From Pseudeuparius sepicola (lineage: Eukaryota; Arthropoda; Insecta; Coleoptera; Anthribidae), in assembly GCA_963920635.1 (NCBI GenBank), contig OY987298.1:56709949-56773948 (forward strand): 64,000 nucleotides of DNA. Reading direction: 5' to 3'. Each line of letters opens with the position of its first letter. Position 1 is the stretch's first letter. The translations under genes were made by a program, and so were the position numbers. Shown here one piece after another: positions 20,233-31,879 of this stretch. Below the pieces are notes generated by a model that worked only from the letters and a program-made list of their open reading frames with translations, was not told where the DNA came from and searched no databases.

Positions 20233-22029
20233 AATAACGTATTTATTTAAACTTGCATTACTTCCAGCACAATGACGCAATTTCAATAAAGAAACACTAC
20301 TGGAATAATTCCATGGCAAAAAAACGTGACACTACCTACTCCCACAGATAACGTAATAGCTACTACATACGTTGTAAATAAACCTTTATTATTATAGGAG
20401 TCTGGCGGAAAGAGCTACCTACTAAAATATGTGATCAGGTGGTGTCATTTAATTATAAACCATTATCGGTATTATTTCTTCCGAGGGTTCTTTATAATAC
20501 TTTATATTATTTATTCATAATTAAAGTAAAAAACTGTTTATATTTCGATACGATAACAAAGATATTTTGTCAAAAGAACTAACAGACGTCGACGTCGACA
20601 GAATTTACGTAAATGCTTTTGAGAAAAAAGATTTTCTGTTGCAGTGTGTCATTCAACACATATCTATTTCAATCATACCACATGTAATTAATTTAAAGTC
20701 CGATCCAAACTGTCCGAAATTAGAAAAAACACAGATTGTTTGTCGATATCATGAATTAAATGAATGTGCTTGTACTATCAATTTTGCTCATATTATTATT
20801 TACAATTATATAGATGGTTTGTTACCGCAATAAATTCAATATTAATTATTGTGTTTATCATTAATAAAGGAAAAAAAAGTTTTTGTGCTTTATTTCTACT
20901 TGTGAATTTGTGTGCAAATACACGTAAATCTACATGTGCCTTATCACTACAAAAAATTCCTCAAAGTTCCACTACACTCACCTCATGAGTCTTATCAGTA
21001 AATCCCTCGGTAAAACCTTATCAATAAAAATTAATGGGAGGATGTAATTTTCACATTTATTCTTACAAACATGTTTATTTCAAAACGTTTCCAATAATTT
21101 GATTAGCGTCATTTTTTTCTCTCAAAAATATGTTTTTTGTAGTTAATTGGAATAATTAATAAATTGGAATAATTCGTGTAAACATTTTTATGCAAAACAT
21201 TTCCAAGAATTAGATTGACGTCATTTTTCTAATAAATGTCATGTTAAATTTTTGAAAAAAAAAATGTTAAAACCTCATCACCAAAAAATAATTAGGAAGA
21301 TTCGACAATTTTTAACAACCTCTTCTGGTTATTGTCGACGACTTCTTCAGCGAGGTCACGTAGTGACACTTTTTTCCCCAAAATACTCGTCAGGTGAAAC
21401 ACACCTGGTTATGTAAACAGGTGACAGATATGTTGTCACCACTTCTTTGGCAATGACCTTGAAAGACTTCTTCGGATACCTTCTGGTGGAGGTCAATAAG
21501 AGACCCTCCTACGTGTACGGGGGAGATGCGGATGGACAGAGCTACCAAAGTGATCCAGTATCCCTCTACCCCTACTACTGACAGATTTTTTGAAATGTAC
21601 CTCAAAACACATGTATGATCATCAATCATTAGGTATATTCCTCGGTATATTCCTGGACAAAAAAAATGATTTGCAGTACATAAGTCATTATTTAATTCCA
21701 GAGGTCATAAACTAATAAAAATAATAATAATTGTCACCCTCACAATACTCCAAACTATAGGAGTAAGTACTCTAGAAGCAACTGAATGCTTGTGCGGGGG
21801 AGGGAGCAATTACTAATATTTTTTCTTCGATTCCATATGCCGCTAGTGTCGACTTTTCCCAATAGAACTAGAATAGCATTCGCTCAAGTACTACGAAAAC
21901 GCGTAGTAATCCCAATGACTGTAGGATAATTGGTAAATCAAACAGATAAAGCTATTAAGGAACAATCCCGTGAATCCACATTTTGTCCAGCGCTCTTGGC
22001 CATCAGCGGTGTTTTTCTAAGTATAAAGA
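20233..22029. other. No supported gene; one unexplained open stretch
   Basis: From about 20567 to 20833 the plus strand is open for 88 codons without an ATG at its start. It reads DVDVDRIYVNAFEKKD and later VCRYHELNECACTINF, and is followed by AATAAA signals at 20831 and 20862. I do not recognise it. A GC-moderate patch at 21390-21629 is open on the minus strand (79 codons), also unrecognised. The rest is AT-rich and featureless. Confidence 0.3.
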
Positions 22030-22034
22030 CGTGC

Positions 22035-22125
22035 ATGCAGTCTGCCTCGACCTTGATTTGAACCAAGGTGCTTCGAACATCGCCACCGCGGCCCGAAGTT
22101 AGTCACCACCTAACAGGTGGCGCTG
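22035..22125 (-). repeat. Possible tRNA-like (SINE) Pol III box region
   Basis: On the minus strand GGTTCAAATC (complement near 22063) fits a B box and sits in a short stem CCTTG...CAAGG. GGTGGCGATG upstream could be an A box. Spacing is tighter than in a true tRNA and no full cloverleaf forms, so at most it is a tRNA-derived SINE head. Confidence 0.25.
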
Positions 22126-22225
22126 CATCTAGATAATTTTAATCTCTTCTGAAATAGATTTTCCAATAAAGAACACTATACAGGGCGGGGGGGTAACCAC
22201 TAGGGTCAAAAATGTGACAGTATTT

Positions 22226-22402
22226 CGCAAAAGCCTGGATTTCCGGTGATTTCGCAAGATTTCCGATGATTGCACGAGATTTTTGATGATTTCGCGAGAT
22301 TTCTGATGATTGCACGAGATTTCTGATGATTGCACGAGATTTCTGATGATTTCGCGAGATTTCTGATGATTGCATGAGATTTCGCGAGATTGCACGGAAT
22401 TT
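22226..22402. repeat. Short tandem repeat, about 20-21 bp unit
   Basis: About eight units alternate GATTGCACGAGATTTCTGAT with GATTTCGCGAGATTTCTGAT. It is flanked on the left by GGTAACCACTAGGGTC and AAAATGTGACAGTATTTCGC. Confidence 0.85.
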
Positions 22403-22484
22403 TTTTTTATTTTGTTGTTGTATTTATGCATAGGTACTTGTCTCCCGGCTTGTTTGGAAATTCTCGGTTAATCTTCTTCTGAAC

Positions 22485-23849
22485 CCGTGGCGTAGCCAGC
22501 ATTTAGGGGAGGGGGGGGGGCGAAATTTTCCGAAATATTTTCTTTGTGAAATATTGCCGTCTACTGTGTTTAGTCGAATTGAAATAGGTAAACAAAAATT
22601 AGAAAATCCACCGAAAATACAATGCTGATAATAAACTTCGCACCAAATGGGAACAATTGTTATTATTAGATTTTTTGAAAATCCGATTTCGGGCTACGTT
22701 GGTGCATGTTTTGGGTGTACTATTGCGCCTGAAGAGAGTCATGACGTTACATATCCCATGCCTGTCAAATATGACATTTAAAATAAGAATTAGGAAAAAT
22801 GGGGTTTTACCTTGGAAATCGGAAAAGGTTATTAAGAAAATGTATTCGTATTGTATCATTGTGAGTCTATGTCAATTTTTAGGATATTCGTTTTTTTTTT
22901 CTTACTTGGTATTTCGGGAATTGAAATTGAAACCATAAACTTCAATACAAAACTGTACCTTATCATTTTGCTTCACTCGATTTAAAAATATGTGTAGATG
23001 ACCAGTAAATAAGTGTCTTAGGTTGTTTTGTGGGAAAAATATCGTGTACCAATTTGAAGAGATATATAATAAAGAAAAAACAAATATCTTGATATCTTTC
23101 TGACAATTGGCATGTAACACTTTTTCTCCGATATTTTCAAAAGCAAGCCAAATTTTTTCCCATTTTTTAGTTTTAAATGTAAAATTTGACAGGCATGGGC
23201 TGTGACGTCAAGACTCTCTTTAGGCGCAATATAATATGTTCCAACGTATCCCGAAATCATGTTTTCAAAAAAGTCGTATAATACGAATTTTTCCCATTTG
23301 TTGCAAACTTTATGAATAACACTGTATATTATTTATTAGAAAATAATGCCTATACAAAAAAGTCATGTTATTCTTTGGTTTAAAATAAAAGTAACACCTG
23401 TCACATAAAAAAAACACAAAAAAATATACTTTTTAATATAACAAGTTTTTAATAAATGGACTAGAAAAAGTGGGGCGCATGCAGTAGATAATAATAATTA
23501 TCGACGCATGCGCATTTGTACCTATTGCACTGCAAATAATGCTTTCCAATGGCAGTTACTTTTCTGTGCACGCGTCCCATCTTTATGGGTTTAGGAGAAA
23601 TTATTTTATATTTTTTGGTCCTATTTTATAATACTTTATACCGTTGAGTGAAGGAATAAAACGCACTCAACGTTTATACTTTTTAGTTCGTTTTAAAAGC
23701 ATGTTATAAAAAAAATATTCTCGGGGGGACTGCGGGGAGCGGGGCAGTGGGCCAGATCGGCGCAGGCGGCAGGGCGGGGGCGCTCAGGCTAAGGGGGCGG
23801 GGGGGCGATCGCCCCCCTCGCCCCCACGCCCCACCTAGCTACGCCACTG
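22485..23849. mobile_element. Non-autonomous element with CNGTGGCGTAGC termini
   Basis: The left end CCGTGGCGTAGCC (22485) pairs with GCTACGCCACTG (ending 23849). Long G/C runs lie inside both ends (GGGGAGGGGGGGGGG and GCGATCGCCCCCCTCGCCC). The interior is mostly a foldback (22636-23313) plus AT-rich sequence. The flanking 8-mers do not match, so the duplication has decayed or the ends are misplaced. No transposase remains. Confidence 0.5.
22636..23313. repeat. Foldback inside the CNGTGGCGTAGC element
   Basis: The left arm (about 22636-22860) reads CACCAAATGGGAA, TTGCGCCTGAAGAGAGT and CCCATGCCTGTCAAAT. The right arm (about 23100-23313) carries the inverted partners: ATTTGACAGGCATGGG, ACTCTCTTTAGGCGCAA and TTCCCATTTGTTG. 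The centre is AT-rich. The open frames across each arm mirror each other and are not genes. Confidence 0.75.
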
Positions 23850-23984
23850 AGTATGAAATAATATGAACTCGCCTTGAGAAATTACTTACTAAATGCTGCT
23901 GTAAACAACTGATTATAAAAACATATACACTTTAACTAATAACGCTACTAACGAACCTACAAACATCAACTAACCGGCCGGGGG

Positions 23985-24215
23985 CGCCGGCGGCTCAATG
24001 TAACGCGCGGTTTTTATTGGTTTTCTAGGGGGATTTCGCTGATTTCGCAGAAAATTTCGCGGATTTTGCAGAGGATTTCGCGGATTTCGCAAAGATTGCG
24101 GTGCGATTTCGCGATTTCGGTTGCGATTTCGCGATTTCGGTATGGATTTCGCGGAACGTTTATTGATTTCGCGGATTGCTGCAGGATTTCGCAAAGATTT
24201 CTGGGATTGCGGCCG
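23985..24215. repeat. Tandem array of GATTTCGCGGATTTCGCA-type units
   Basis: Many short imperfect units built on GGATTTCGC and GCGATTTCGCGATTTCGG, followed by AAAATGTGACAGTATTTCGC and GTGGTTACCCC. The same two flanking words are at the left array near 22182-22245, with GTAACCAC inverted. The two arrays thus bracket the element at 22485-23849. Confidence 0.75.
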
Positions 24216-24510
24216 AAAATGTGACAGTATTTCGCAGAGTGGTTACCCCTCGGGTTACCCCCTCGATCGAGCCCTCGATACAGGGTGTTATTTAAGTACG
24301 TAGCCAAACTTCAAGGGGTGATTCTTTGAGTGATTTTAAGACGAAAAGTTTATATAAACATACGTCCGGTATCGCTTAGTTTTCAAGATACCTACAGGGT
24401 GTCAAACTTTTTTAAAAAATCTTTTTTCAACAACATCTTAATCCTTTAGCCGATTTTGTTTAAATCTGGCAGTGTTATTTACGGTAGATAGGGATTAATT
24501 TAGCCCTAAT

Positions 24511-24907
24511 TAGATTCAAATTATTAAGTCCAGTGGCGTCCCCGGGGGGCACCGTGACCAATACTTTTGAGAAACAAATATGCGCCACTGACTTTTTTAA
24601 AACTTTTATATTTTTCTCGCATTAAAAAACTAAGAATACAACTTTTTGGAATTTTTTTCGTATATGGCTTCGTTTTCGAGAAAAAAAATAAAAACCACTT
24701 TATTGCATGTCATTGCTTTGTTGTTGCATTGCTGCTTTCTCGAAAACGAAGCAAGATAAGAACAAGTTTCAAGAGACCAAAAAGTTGTATTCTTATTTGC
24801 TTAATGCGAAAAAAATATAAAAGTTTTAAAAAAGTCAGTAGCGCACTTTTCTTTTTCTCAAAAATATTGGTTAAGTGACGCCACTGGACTTGATAATAAT
24901 TGTAATC
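24511..24907. mobile_element. Hairpin MITE with CAGTGGCGTC core ends
   Basis: AAGTCCAGTGGCGTC (24526-24540) pairs with GACGCCACTGGACTT (24877-24891). Complementarity continues outward through imperfect TAGATT..AATTATT. Inside, ACTTTTTTAAAACTTTTATA and CTCGAAAACGAAGC blocks have inverted partners, so most of the 0.4 kb folds on itself. The open frame across it is a by-product. Confidence 0.75.
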
Positions 24908-24912
24908 TACAG

Positions 24913-25415
24913 TTTTTTGGTTACCCTTCGGCGTTTTCCTGGCGGAGGAGATCCTCCTCCGTGGTCGTCAGGCTGAGTACCTCGCTTCAAACAAAAGGAA
25001 TGGTGGAGGGAAATAAGAGGTCCCCAACAAATTTAGAAAATGTGGATATTCAATCCTGGAAATGTCAGTAAGGTAGGTGTTTCATATATTCTACATGTTC
25101 CTTAGAAAGTAATCGTTTCCAACAGGAAATCGAAATTTTGTGGTGAATCCTCGGATAAATTGATGGACGTGGCAACGCTGCGCTATTTCACTACCTGTCA
25201 CTACCATTGACATAGGCAAAATTTTAAGACACGCCACGCGGGCGTCCATAAGCGGCGTTTTTGCGGGGTTTTATACAATTTGAAAAAAAAAATTTTAGGC
25301 TTAAGACAAATGTTAGAAAATTGTTGAAAATTTATTTTGGCAAGATTTTGGCAAGTCTAATTTTTCTTTATCTGCCATAAAATTTTTTGTACTAAGGGAT
25401 AGTTAACCCTGTATA
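24913..25415 (+). repeat. 0.5-kb dispersed repeat, copy A (second copy at 34486)
   Basis: Same orientation as 34486-35045. Shared blocks include TTTTTTGGTTACCCTTCGG, GTTTTCCTGGCGGAGG, CAGGCTGAGTACCTCGCTTC, AACAAAAGGAATGG, TCCTCGGATAAATTGAT and GGCTTAAGACAAATGTTAGA. No inverted termini and no coding frame are seen. The class is unknown; a LINE 3' end, SINE or LTR fragment are possible. Confidence 0.75.
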
Positions 25416-25543
25416 ATATTATCCCTGTAATGAAAGGGATTCTGCATTGGAACGTAATATACGAGGTAGATAATATTATCCTCGGTAAGACCAGATGCTC
25501 ATATATCTAAATCCGAGGCCTTAAATGTACTGAATATCTTCCA

Positions 25544-26795
25544 TATACAGGGTGTCCAACTTTAAAACTGTACAAATCCGTAAAATCTTCATTTTTGTAG
25601 ATAATCACCTAAACTTTTTTTTGTTTGAAAGGCCTTCAAAAACCGCTTCTTTTGACCTTCCTGCCATTTTTAAAATGCAAATCAAGGGCCGGCTGCGATT
25701 TTTTTATACCCCCTGATTTTCACGAAAACCATTTAGTGATTTTTTTATTTAAAATCTGACTACACAGCGTTAATCAGAACACACCAAAACCCCCACATAC
25801 CAAATTTGAACAAAAATTATACAGGGAGTTCTATTCTGTAGGGTGTCAAAGTTGAGCAAAATAGGAATTTTAAAGACTTCTGGCGAGTCAAGTGTGCCAT
25901 TGAATCCCTTCAAAACAGTTGCATGGTCAACAGGGCCACTCAAAATGTTGGTGTGAAAAGATTTACTACAAAAATATACAGGGTATTTTTCTCTGAGCCA
26001 TCTCAAAATTGTGAATTTTTATTAAACTTTATACTGGTCAGGAGTGCTCTGGAATCATTGAAAAAATATTAATAAACACAAAAGTAATTCATTTCTTTAC
26101 AAAGTGGCAACCAACAAATAAAAACAATTTAAATTATTGGACTTTTCTCAACAAAGTCACTGTCTAAGATGATACATTTTCTGTGCGTTTTCTGTTGAGG
26201 CACATCAGCCACATTAACTGATATGGACTTACTGACTGGCAGGCTTCTGTATTTTTTAGATTTAGTTCATTTATAGTATGTGGAGCGGTTTTGATATACT
26301 CGATTTTTGACCCGTATAAAGTTCCAAAAATTCAGTAATTTGAGATGGCACAGATAAGAATACTCTGTATATTTTGTATTGGACCTTTGCACACCAATAC
26401 CTTGAGTGGTCCTGTTGACCATTAAACTGTTTTGAGGGGATTCCATGGCACATTTGACTTGGCAGTTGCCTTTAAAATTCCTATTTTGCTCAACTTTGAC
26501 ACCCTGCAGAATGTAACTCCCTGTATATTTTTTATTCAAATTTGGTATATAAGGGTTCTGGTATGTTCTGATTAACGCTGTGGGGTCATATTTTAAATAA
26601 AAAAATCGCTAAATGGTTTTCGTGAAAATCGGGGTATAAAAAAATCGCAGCCGGCCCTGGATTTGCATTTTGAAAATGGCAGGAAGTTCAAAAGAAGCGG
26701 TTTTTGAAGGCCTTTCAAACAAAAAAAAGTTTAGACGATTATCTCCAAAAATGAAGATTTTACGGATTTGTACAGTTTTAAAGATGGACACCCTG
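25544..26795. repeat. Foldback with TATACAGGGTGTCC termini
   Basis: The left arm at about 25544-26005 and right arm at about 26267-26795 are inverted copies. ACAGGGTGTCCAACTTTAAA pairs with TTTAAAGATGGACACCCTG, and the blocks TTTGAAAGGCCTTCAAAAAC, GGGCCGGCTGCGATTTTTTT and TCAAAACAGTT also pair. The centre (26006-26266) is unique. Inner copies of the terminal word occur at 25816 and 26520. The four open frames inside mirror each other. Confidence 0.85.
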
Positions 26796-26931
26796 CTCCT
26801 TAATTATTAATACCTATTCGACTTATTTTGCAATTTGCCATCATCATCAATCTATATGTAAATGCAGTAGGTAAAGCTAAAATTTGATTTTGAATAACGC
26901 AAGCGAGACCTCAAGTACCTCAAGTATAGGA

Positions 26932-27252
26932 ATTTTATACCTATACAGAGTGTACCGTGACCGATACACCCACCCTGTATTATTGTCATGTCAAGTATTT
27001 TTGTTTAAGTGGACATTAGTACATTTTCTCGGTTTCCATTTCCTACTTCTGGTTTAGCTGGAAGTGGCGGCCACTTAGACAGCATCTTGAGATCTATACT
27101 TGACTAGACTTGAATAGTATCTTCTGGATGTAATGTAATGGTCATGTAAACATATAAAAATTTTATACCTATACAGCGTGTACCGTGACCGATACACCCA
27201 CCTTGTATTGTCATGTCAAGTATTTTTGTTTAAGTGGAGATTAGTACATTTT
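26932..27252. repeat. Spaced direct repeat, 93-96 bp units
   Basis: The units at 26932-27027 and 27160-27252 share TGTACCGTGACCGATACACC and GTCATGTCAAGTATTTTTGT with few changes. The spacer (27029-27159: CTCGGTTTCC...GGAAGTGGCGGCCACTTAGA) recurs at 28951-29080. Confidence 0.85.
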
Positions 27253-27375
27253 GATTTGCATATGAAATTAATAATTTTGTTCATGGAGGTATAGATAACT
27301 ATCAGTATACACTTCAGCTCCTACTTCTCACGATACACAAAGTAGGTACCATGAGGTATCCGTTGAGGCCGATTG

Positions 27376-27790
27376 TTGAGCTGCTTTACTAACCGTGTAG
27401 CAATCCGACCACCGCCAGCAGCAGTAGCGTCACCATCCTGTATGGACGGCACTTCGTCGGGACGAAGGACATCGTCGTGCCTCACTCACTCACTATCGGT
27501 CAGACCTTCACTTCACTTATCATTCACCGGTATCCTTCAGTACCCGCGATCCCGGCGGCGTCTGTGTACGGCGTACGGCGTCGCGTGCGGCCAACGGAGT
27601 CGGCCGGTCGGGCTGGAGGAGGCAGCGTCGAGCGGTGCGCGCGTCCTCCGTATCGGAAAAGCGCGCGGAAACTGAAGCTGGGGGAGTGTGTGGCAGCGTT
27701 GGCGGGTGACGGGACGCTGCGTCGGAGGAAAGGCAGGGCGTCCCGCGGAATCATGCGGGTCCAGAGAATCCGAGAGAATCTCCTAGCGTC
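27376..27790. repeat. GC-rich dispersed repeat, copy B
   Basis: Same block order as 14886-15300: TTTACTAACCGTGTAGCAAT, CGCCAGCAGCAG, GTCAGACCTTCACTTCACTT, GGCGGCGTCTG, TCGGAAAAGCGCGCGGAAAC, AAGCTGGGGGAGTGTG. GC-rich and CpG-dense. Overlapping open frames on both strands reflect base composition. Confidence 0.7.
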
Positions 27791-29756
27791 ATTATAAGTA
27801 GGGAAACCGGTGACAATAATTATTGTAACAAAATTTTTATCTGTTGTCATGAAATTGAAACTATTGTGAAGTCTAAATATGGCTTCACAATACCCAAACT
27901 AATAACACATCTTAGTGCTAATAACGCCATCTGAACCTATCTGTACATATCTGATGAAAGGTTGGAAGATGGCTAAACGTGATTTTCACCAAAAATGAAA
28001 AATGTGGGTCGATCTATCTATCTACATCTACTTAGGTTGAAAAATCACGATCTCGTGTTTTTAAAACATCCTAAAATACCTATACCTATAAGAATAATAA
28101 TTTATTATTATTTAAAACATCTAACTAAAACAGCAAAAAATAACTCATGGTGACATGTCACAACACTGATAAGCCGATATTACAATAATTGTTGCCAGCA
28201 ATAAACACCTTCTTAGAAATAATAATATTATAAGTGCAAGAAAAATTACAAAATCAAAATTAACAATGTGCAGAAGTATTGCATACAAATGCAGCTTATC
28301 ATTAAAACCATTTCACTTGAATAAGTCTTTATCGAATGCGGAAACCTACGAATAAACATGTAGATTGAAAAACGAGACATTTCGCTATTTCTATATTGTA
28401 CCGAGTTTCCAGTGAACAGAACGAAAAACCTACGTTAATATAATAATTAAAAATACATTTTGGTAATGAATTTGAACATTAAATTTCAACCGATGCTCGA
28501 TTTTATTAATATAACGTTCTATTAGGTATGCTCATTGCTTGAAGTGAAGGTGATTATGATTATAATTCCAGGGTATAATGTTCGATCATTATTATATCAA
28601 TAATATGATCTTCCTAGTAGTGATTTTTTACATTTGGTTTTTATCACTTCAGGACACTGACTCAATATTACCTACAAGTCACAAATATTATATTGACACA
28701 GTCATGCTTATAGTGATTTCTTGTGCATTGGTCTATCAACTTAGGGCAGTGGAGGACATGAATATTGTGATATCACAGGCATTCTCGCATGATGATTTAT
28801 TATCATTGGTCAACCATTTCACTTGATTTTGTTTATTAGTAAAATTATTCGATTGAGGAAAAATGGAACCGTTGCTATAAAAGTTATCAAAAAACAGATT
28901 GTGCGAAAAAATTAAGCCAACATCTCAGTATACTAAGTATCGTAAAAAATCTCGGTTTCCATTTCCCACTTCTGGTTTAGCTGGAAGTGGCGGCCACTTA
29001 GACAGCATCTTGATCTATACTTGACTATACTTGTATAGTATCTTCTGGAAATAATGTAATGGTCATGTAAAAATATAAAATATGTAAAAATCAATATGTC
29101 AACCATTGTCGAAAAAAATATATTGCAAAAAAACTGTTTTTAGGCGCTTTTTTCAGGTAAAACTACCAAATGACTGTAGGTACTACATATGTGGATAATT
29201 CATATTAATACAGGGCGTGTATAAAGGCATGGGTGGTTGCTTTACTGAATATACCTATTCGTTATTTTAATAAAATTTGCGACGTTCAATTTTTCGATTT
29301 CTTTGGATGGATAGTTGTTTACGTCAAAGAAAATTGAAGGTCGCCAATTTATGAGAAAGACGTTTATTAACAAATTCAGGAAATATAAGCAGCTCTCCAT
29401 GCTTTTTACTCACCCTGGTATGATAAAACCATCCCGACTTGTTCACACGACTCTAAACTTCTCGAGTACCTACCTACTTCGGCGCCATTTTAAAAATCAA
29501 CTGGCTCGACTATAGCCTCGGGTGCATCTTAAAAAGAGGTGTGTCTTATTATGATGCACCCCGTCTATTATATTTGACTGGTGGTTGCTCACTCCATTTT
29601 GGTATGAAATTGTTTGAATTTTGTTATTATTGACTCCTCCCGTTTCCATTTTATCAAAAGAGGACTCAATAAAGAGACCTAAGTTGAATTTATCTTTTCC
29701 CTATATTTATCACTAAAAGTTACGAAAGCGTAGAAGGGCCACATACTACTTTTTTA
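27791..29756. other. No supported gene
   Basis: AT-rich. A plus-strand frame at 28578-28826 (82 codons, hydrophobic start, later VEDMNIVISQAFSHDD) has an ATG but no recognisable domain. 28951-29080 is a further copy of the spacer repeat from 27029-27159. The rest shows nothing. Confidence 0.35.
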
Positions 29757-29922
29757 GAATTCACACTCTTTTTACGAAATTTCGTAAAAAGTTTGTGAAT
29801 TCACACTCTTTTTACAAAAGTTAGTAAAAAGTTTGTGAATTCGCACATTTTCACGAAATTTCGTAAAATTCAACTTTTTACACTTTTTTTACGAAATTTC
29901 GTAAAATGTTTGTAAATTTGCA
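29757..29922. repeat. Array of four palindromic units
   Basis: Four successive units of about 40-45 bp, each built on TTTTTACGAAATTTCGTAAAAA or a variant (ACAAAAGTTAGT in the second) and bounded by GTGAATTC or GTGAATTCAC-like joints. Each unit is itself a hairpin and the joints are palindromic too. Confidence 0.85.
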
Positions 29923-30310
29923 AGTGGCTGTTACATTCTTTATTCATTGTCACGGTAGCTCCGCTTTTCTTGTCAACTTCATACGCTTGGGTTAATTATT
30001 TTTCAAGAACTTTAAAGGTGTAGTCAAAAACTTTGAAATGTGAGATGATTCTTTACAGATTCTTTAATTATATTTTAAGCCTGATCGACTATTTATGTAG
30101 GCATCTTTACGTTAGAGACGTATTGTATTTTTGAACTCGTGCATTTTTAATAGAAATAAGTTGCTAGCTGACCTGTATATGAGAAGATATTTTTAAATAA
30201 GTCAATGTAAAATGGCTCATTTGCATTTTTTTTTCACATCCAAGAAAACATTTCACAATAAGTAAGTATAAAAAATTACCAGTTTTACTGTAGGCTGTAT
30301 AAGATAAAAT

Positions 30311-30900
30311 GGCGGGTCCACACGCAACGATGTATCGTACGATTTGCATGCGAAAGTAAATCGTTACAGATAAATCGTTGCGTTGGACGTCGGAGTCGAA
30401 AGTCTGAGCCGAAAAGCATAGATTTGGGACATTTGCGCATGCAAATCGTAACGTGTGTTGTGTACGCTTGACCGAGATTTGTACAGTTTTTAGGTGCGAC
30501 GGTAGCCGACTCCTACCTATTTTTAGTCCGGAAATTATTAAATTAATTAAAACTAAAACCATAACTGCATTATTTTAAATTTGTTAAAAAATATGTCGAC
30601 CGCATTTCGCTTAATTTTATAATAGAATTCAATGGTAAAATAGACTTCGTTTCAATAGCCATGCTTTAGACCATCTAGTTCTATTTAAACGTTTCCTGAT
30701 TTCCCTCTTCCTTTTAACATTCAAACAAAACGTCAAAATACTCCAAAAACCCTTCCTCCATGATTATTGTATCAAGCGAAAATTGTAGCTTTACTACGAT
30801 AAGTTGTTATAATATGGACGCACTGAATTTGTAACGATTTATCTGTAACGATTTACTTGCGCATGCAAATCGTACGATACATCGTTGCGTGTGGACCGGC
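30311..30900. mobile_element. MITE with about 75-bp inverted termini (GGTCCACACG type)
   Basis: GGTCCACACGCAACGATGTA (30315) pairs with the complement ending at 30896. Complementarity runs on through ATCGTACGATTTGCATGCG and TAAATCGTTACAGATAAATC. The interior 30390-30820 is unrelated AT-rich sequence. No transposase and no clear target duplication. The minus-strand 132-codon frame spans the left terminus and is not a gene. Confidence 0.75.
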
Positions 30901-30939
30901 CTTAAGGCCTTAAGGCATGCAAATCGTAATGTTTCAGAT

Positions 30940-31470
30940 TAATTGTACCAAAAATGATTCGCTTTCAAAATAGAACGGATTGAAACTCAAAAGTTGGACA
31001 CTCTTTCAACAAAACAAATGGTGTTTCGAATGTTGGAGTTAGCAGGTGTTTTGGGGCTCATTTTGCCAATTTCAAGGCAAACAGTGATTTTATCGTTATG
31101 AGTACCTTTTTGTTGCAGAGTGAAAAGATGGATCTGCAACAACAAAAAGGAAACCTCAAAAAGTTATAAGTAAAAGCTCCATTCAAAAACAGAGCAAGTG
31201 GCGCCTTCTGTAAGATACATATAAAATTGACATCTTCCGCTTATTCTTCATCTCCAAAAATACAACAGTGCCAAATTTCAGTTCAGCAGCTTGATTATTT
31301 TGGGAGATGTAACCATAATTCAATTTCAAAAAGTGAATTTCAACGCCCTGTATCTCTTAAACAAACAACACTTCTATTAAAGCATATTGGCCTCAATCCT
31401 TATATTTTGGCCCGAAATAGGTATTTGTAGTTGCTATATGGACAATTATTAACGGGACACCCTGTATGTA
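30940..31470 (+). repeat. Dispersed repeat with CACCCTGTAT end (copy of 60.5-61.1 kb)
   Basis: Shares with 60480-61075 the blocks CGAATGTTG.AGTTA.CAGGTGTTTTGGGG, TTTTGCCAATTTCAA.GCAAAC, GATTTTATCGTTATGA, TTGTTGCA and GATGGA.CTGCAA, and ends GACACCCTGTATG. No coding capacity. A degenerate version is at 7330-7961. Confidence 0.7.
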
Positions 31471-31488
31471 TTATTAAAGTGTGTTTAA

Positions 31489-31873
31489 GGCTCAATGTAC
31501 GTGGTGATTCAACATTTTGACCCATAAAATGGCTTTTTTCTATCTGTAGCGAATAACACGCATAATTTAAAACTTTTGGTCAATACAAATTTTAATCTAA
31601 GTATTTACTAAGATTTTGAGACAAAAATTATTTAAAAATATTTATCATACTTAATGACCGTTATTAGGCTTTTTGCGCAAATGCTAATAACGGCCGTTGT
31701 GATAATTATTTTTAAATAAAATTGTTGTCTTAAAATGTGAGTAATTACTTACTTAGATTAAAATTTGTGCTGGCCAAAAGTTTAAAATTATGCGTGTTAC
31801 TCGCTAAAGATCGAAAAAAGCCATTTTATGGGTCAAAATGTTGAATCATCACGCACGTGCTGTACATTGAGTC
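31489..31873. mobile_element. Hairpin MITE flanked by TTAA
   Basis: GGCTCAATGTACGTGGTGAT (31489) pairs with the right end ACGCACGTGCTGTACATTGA. Complementarity runs on through TTCAACATTTTGACCCATAA and TAGATTAAAATTTGT-type blocks, so nearly the whole 385 bp folds. TTAA stands at 31485-31488 and 31874-31877. TTAA targets are the piggyBac habit, but the ends do not look like canonical piggyBac ends. Confidence 0.75.
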
Positions 31874-31879
31874 TTAATA

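Noticed and set aside
22035..22125. tRNA gene
   Set aside because: A B-box-like word is present, but no acceptor, D or anticodon stems can be formed; kept only as a low-confidence SINE-like region.
22226..22402. CRISPR-like array
   Set aside because: Units are contiguous without unique spacers; a simple tandem repeat in a eukaryotic genome.
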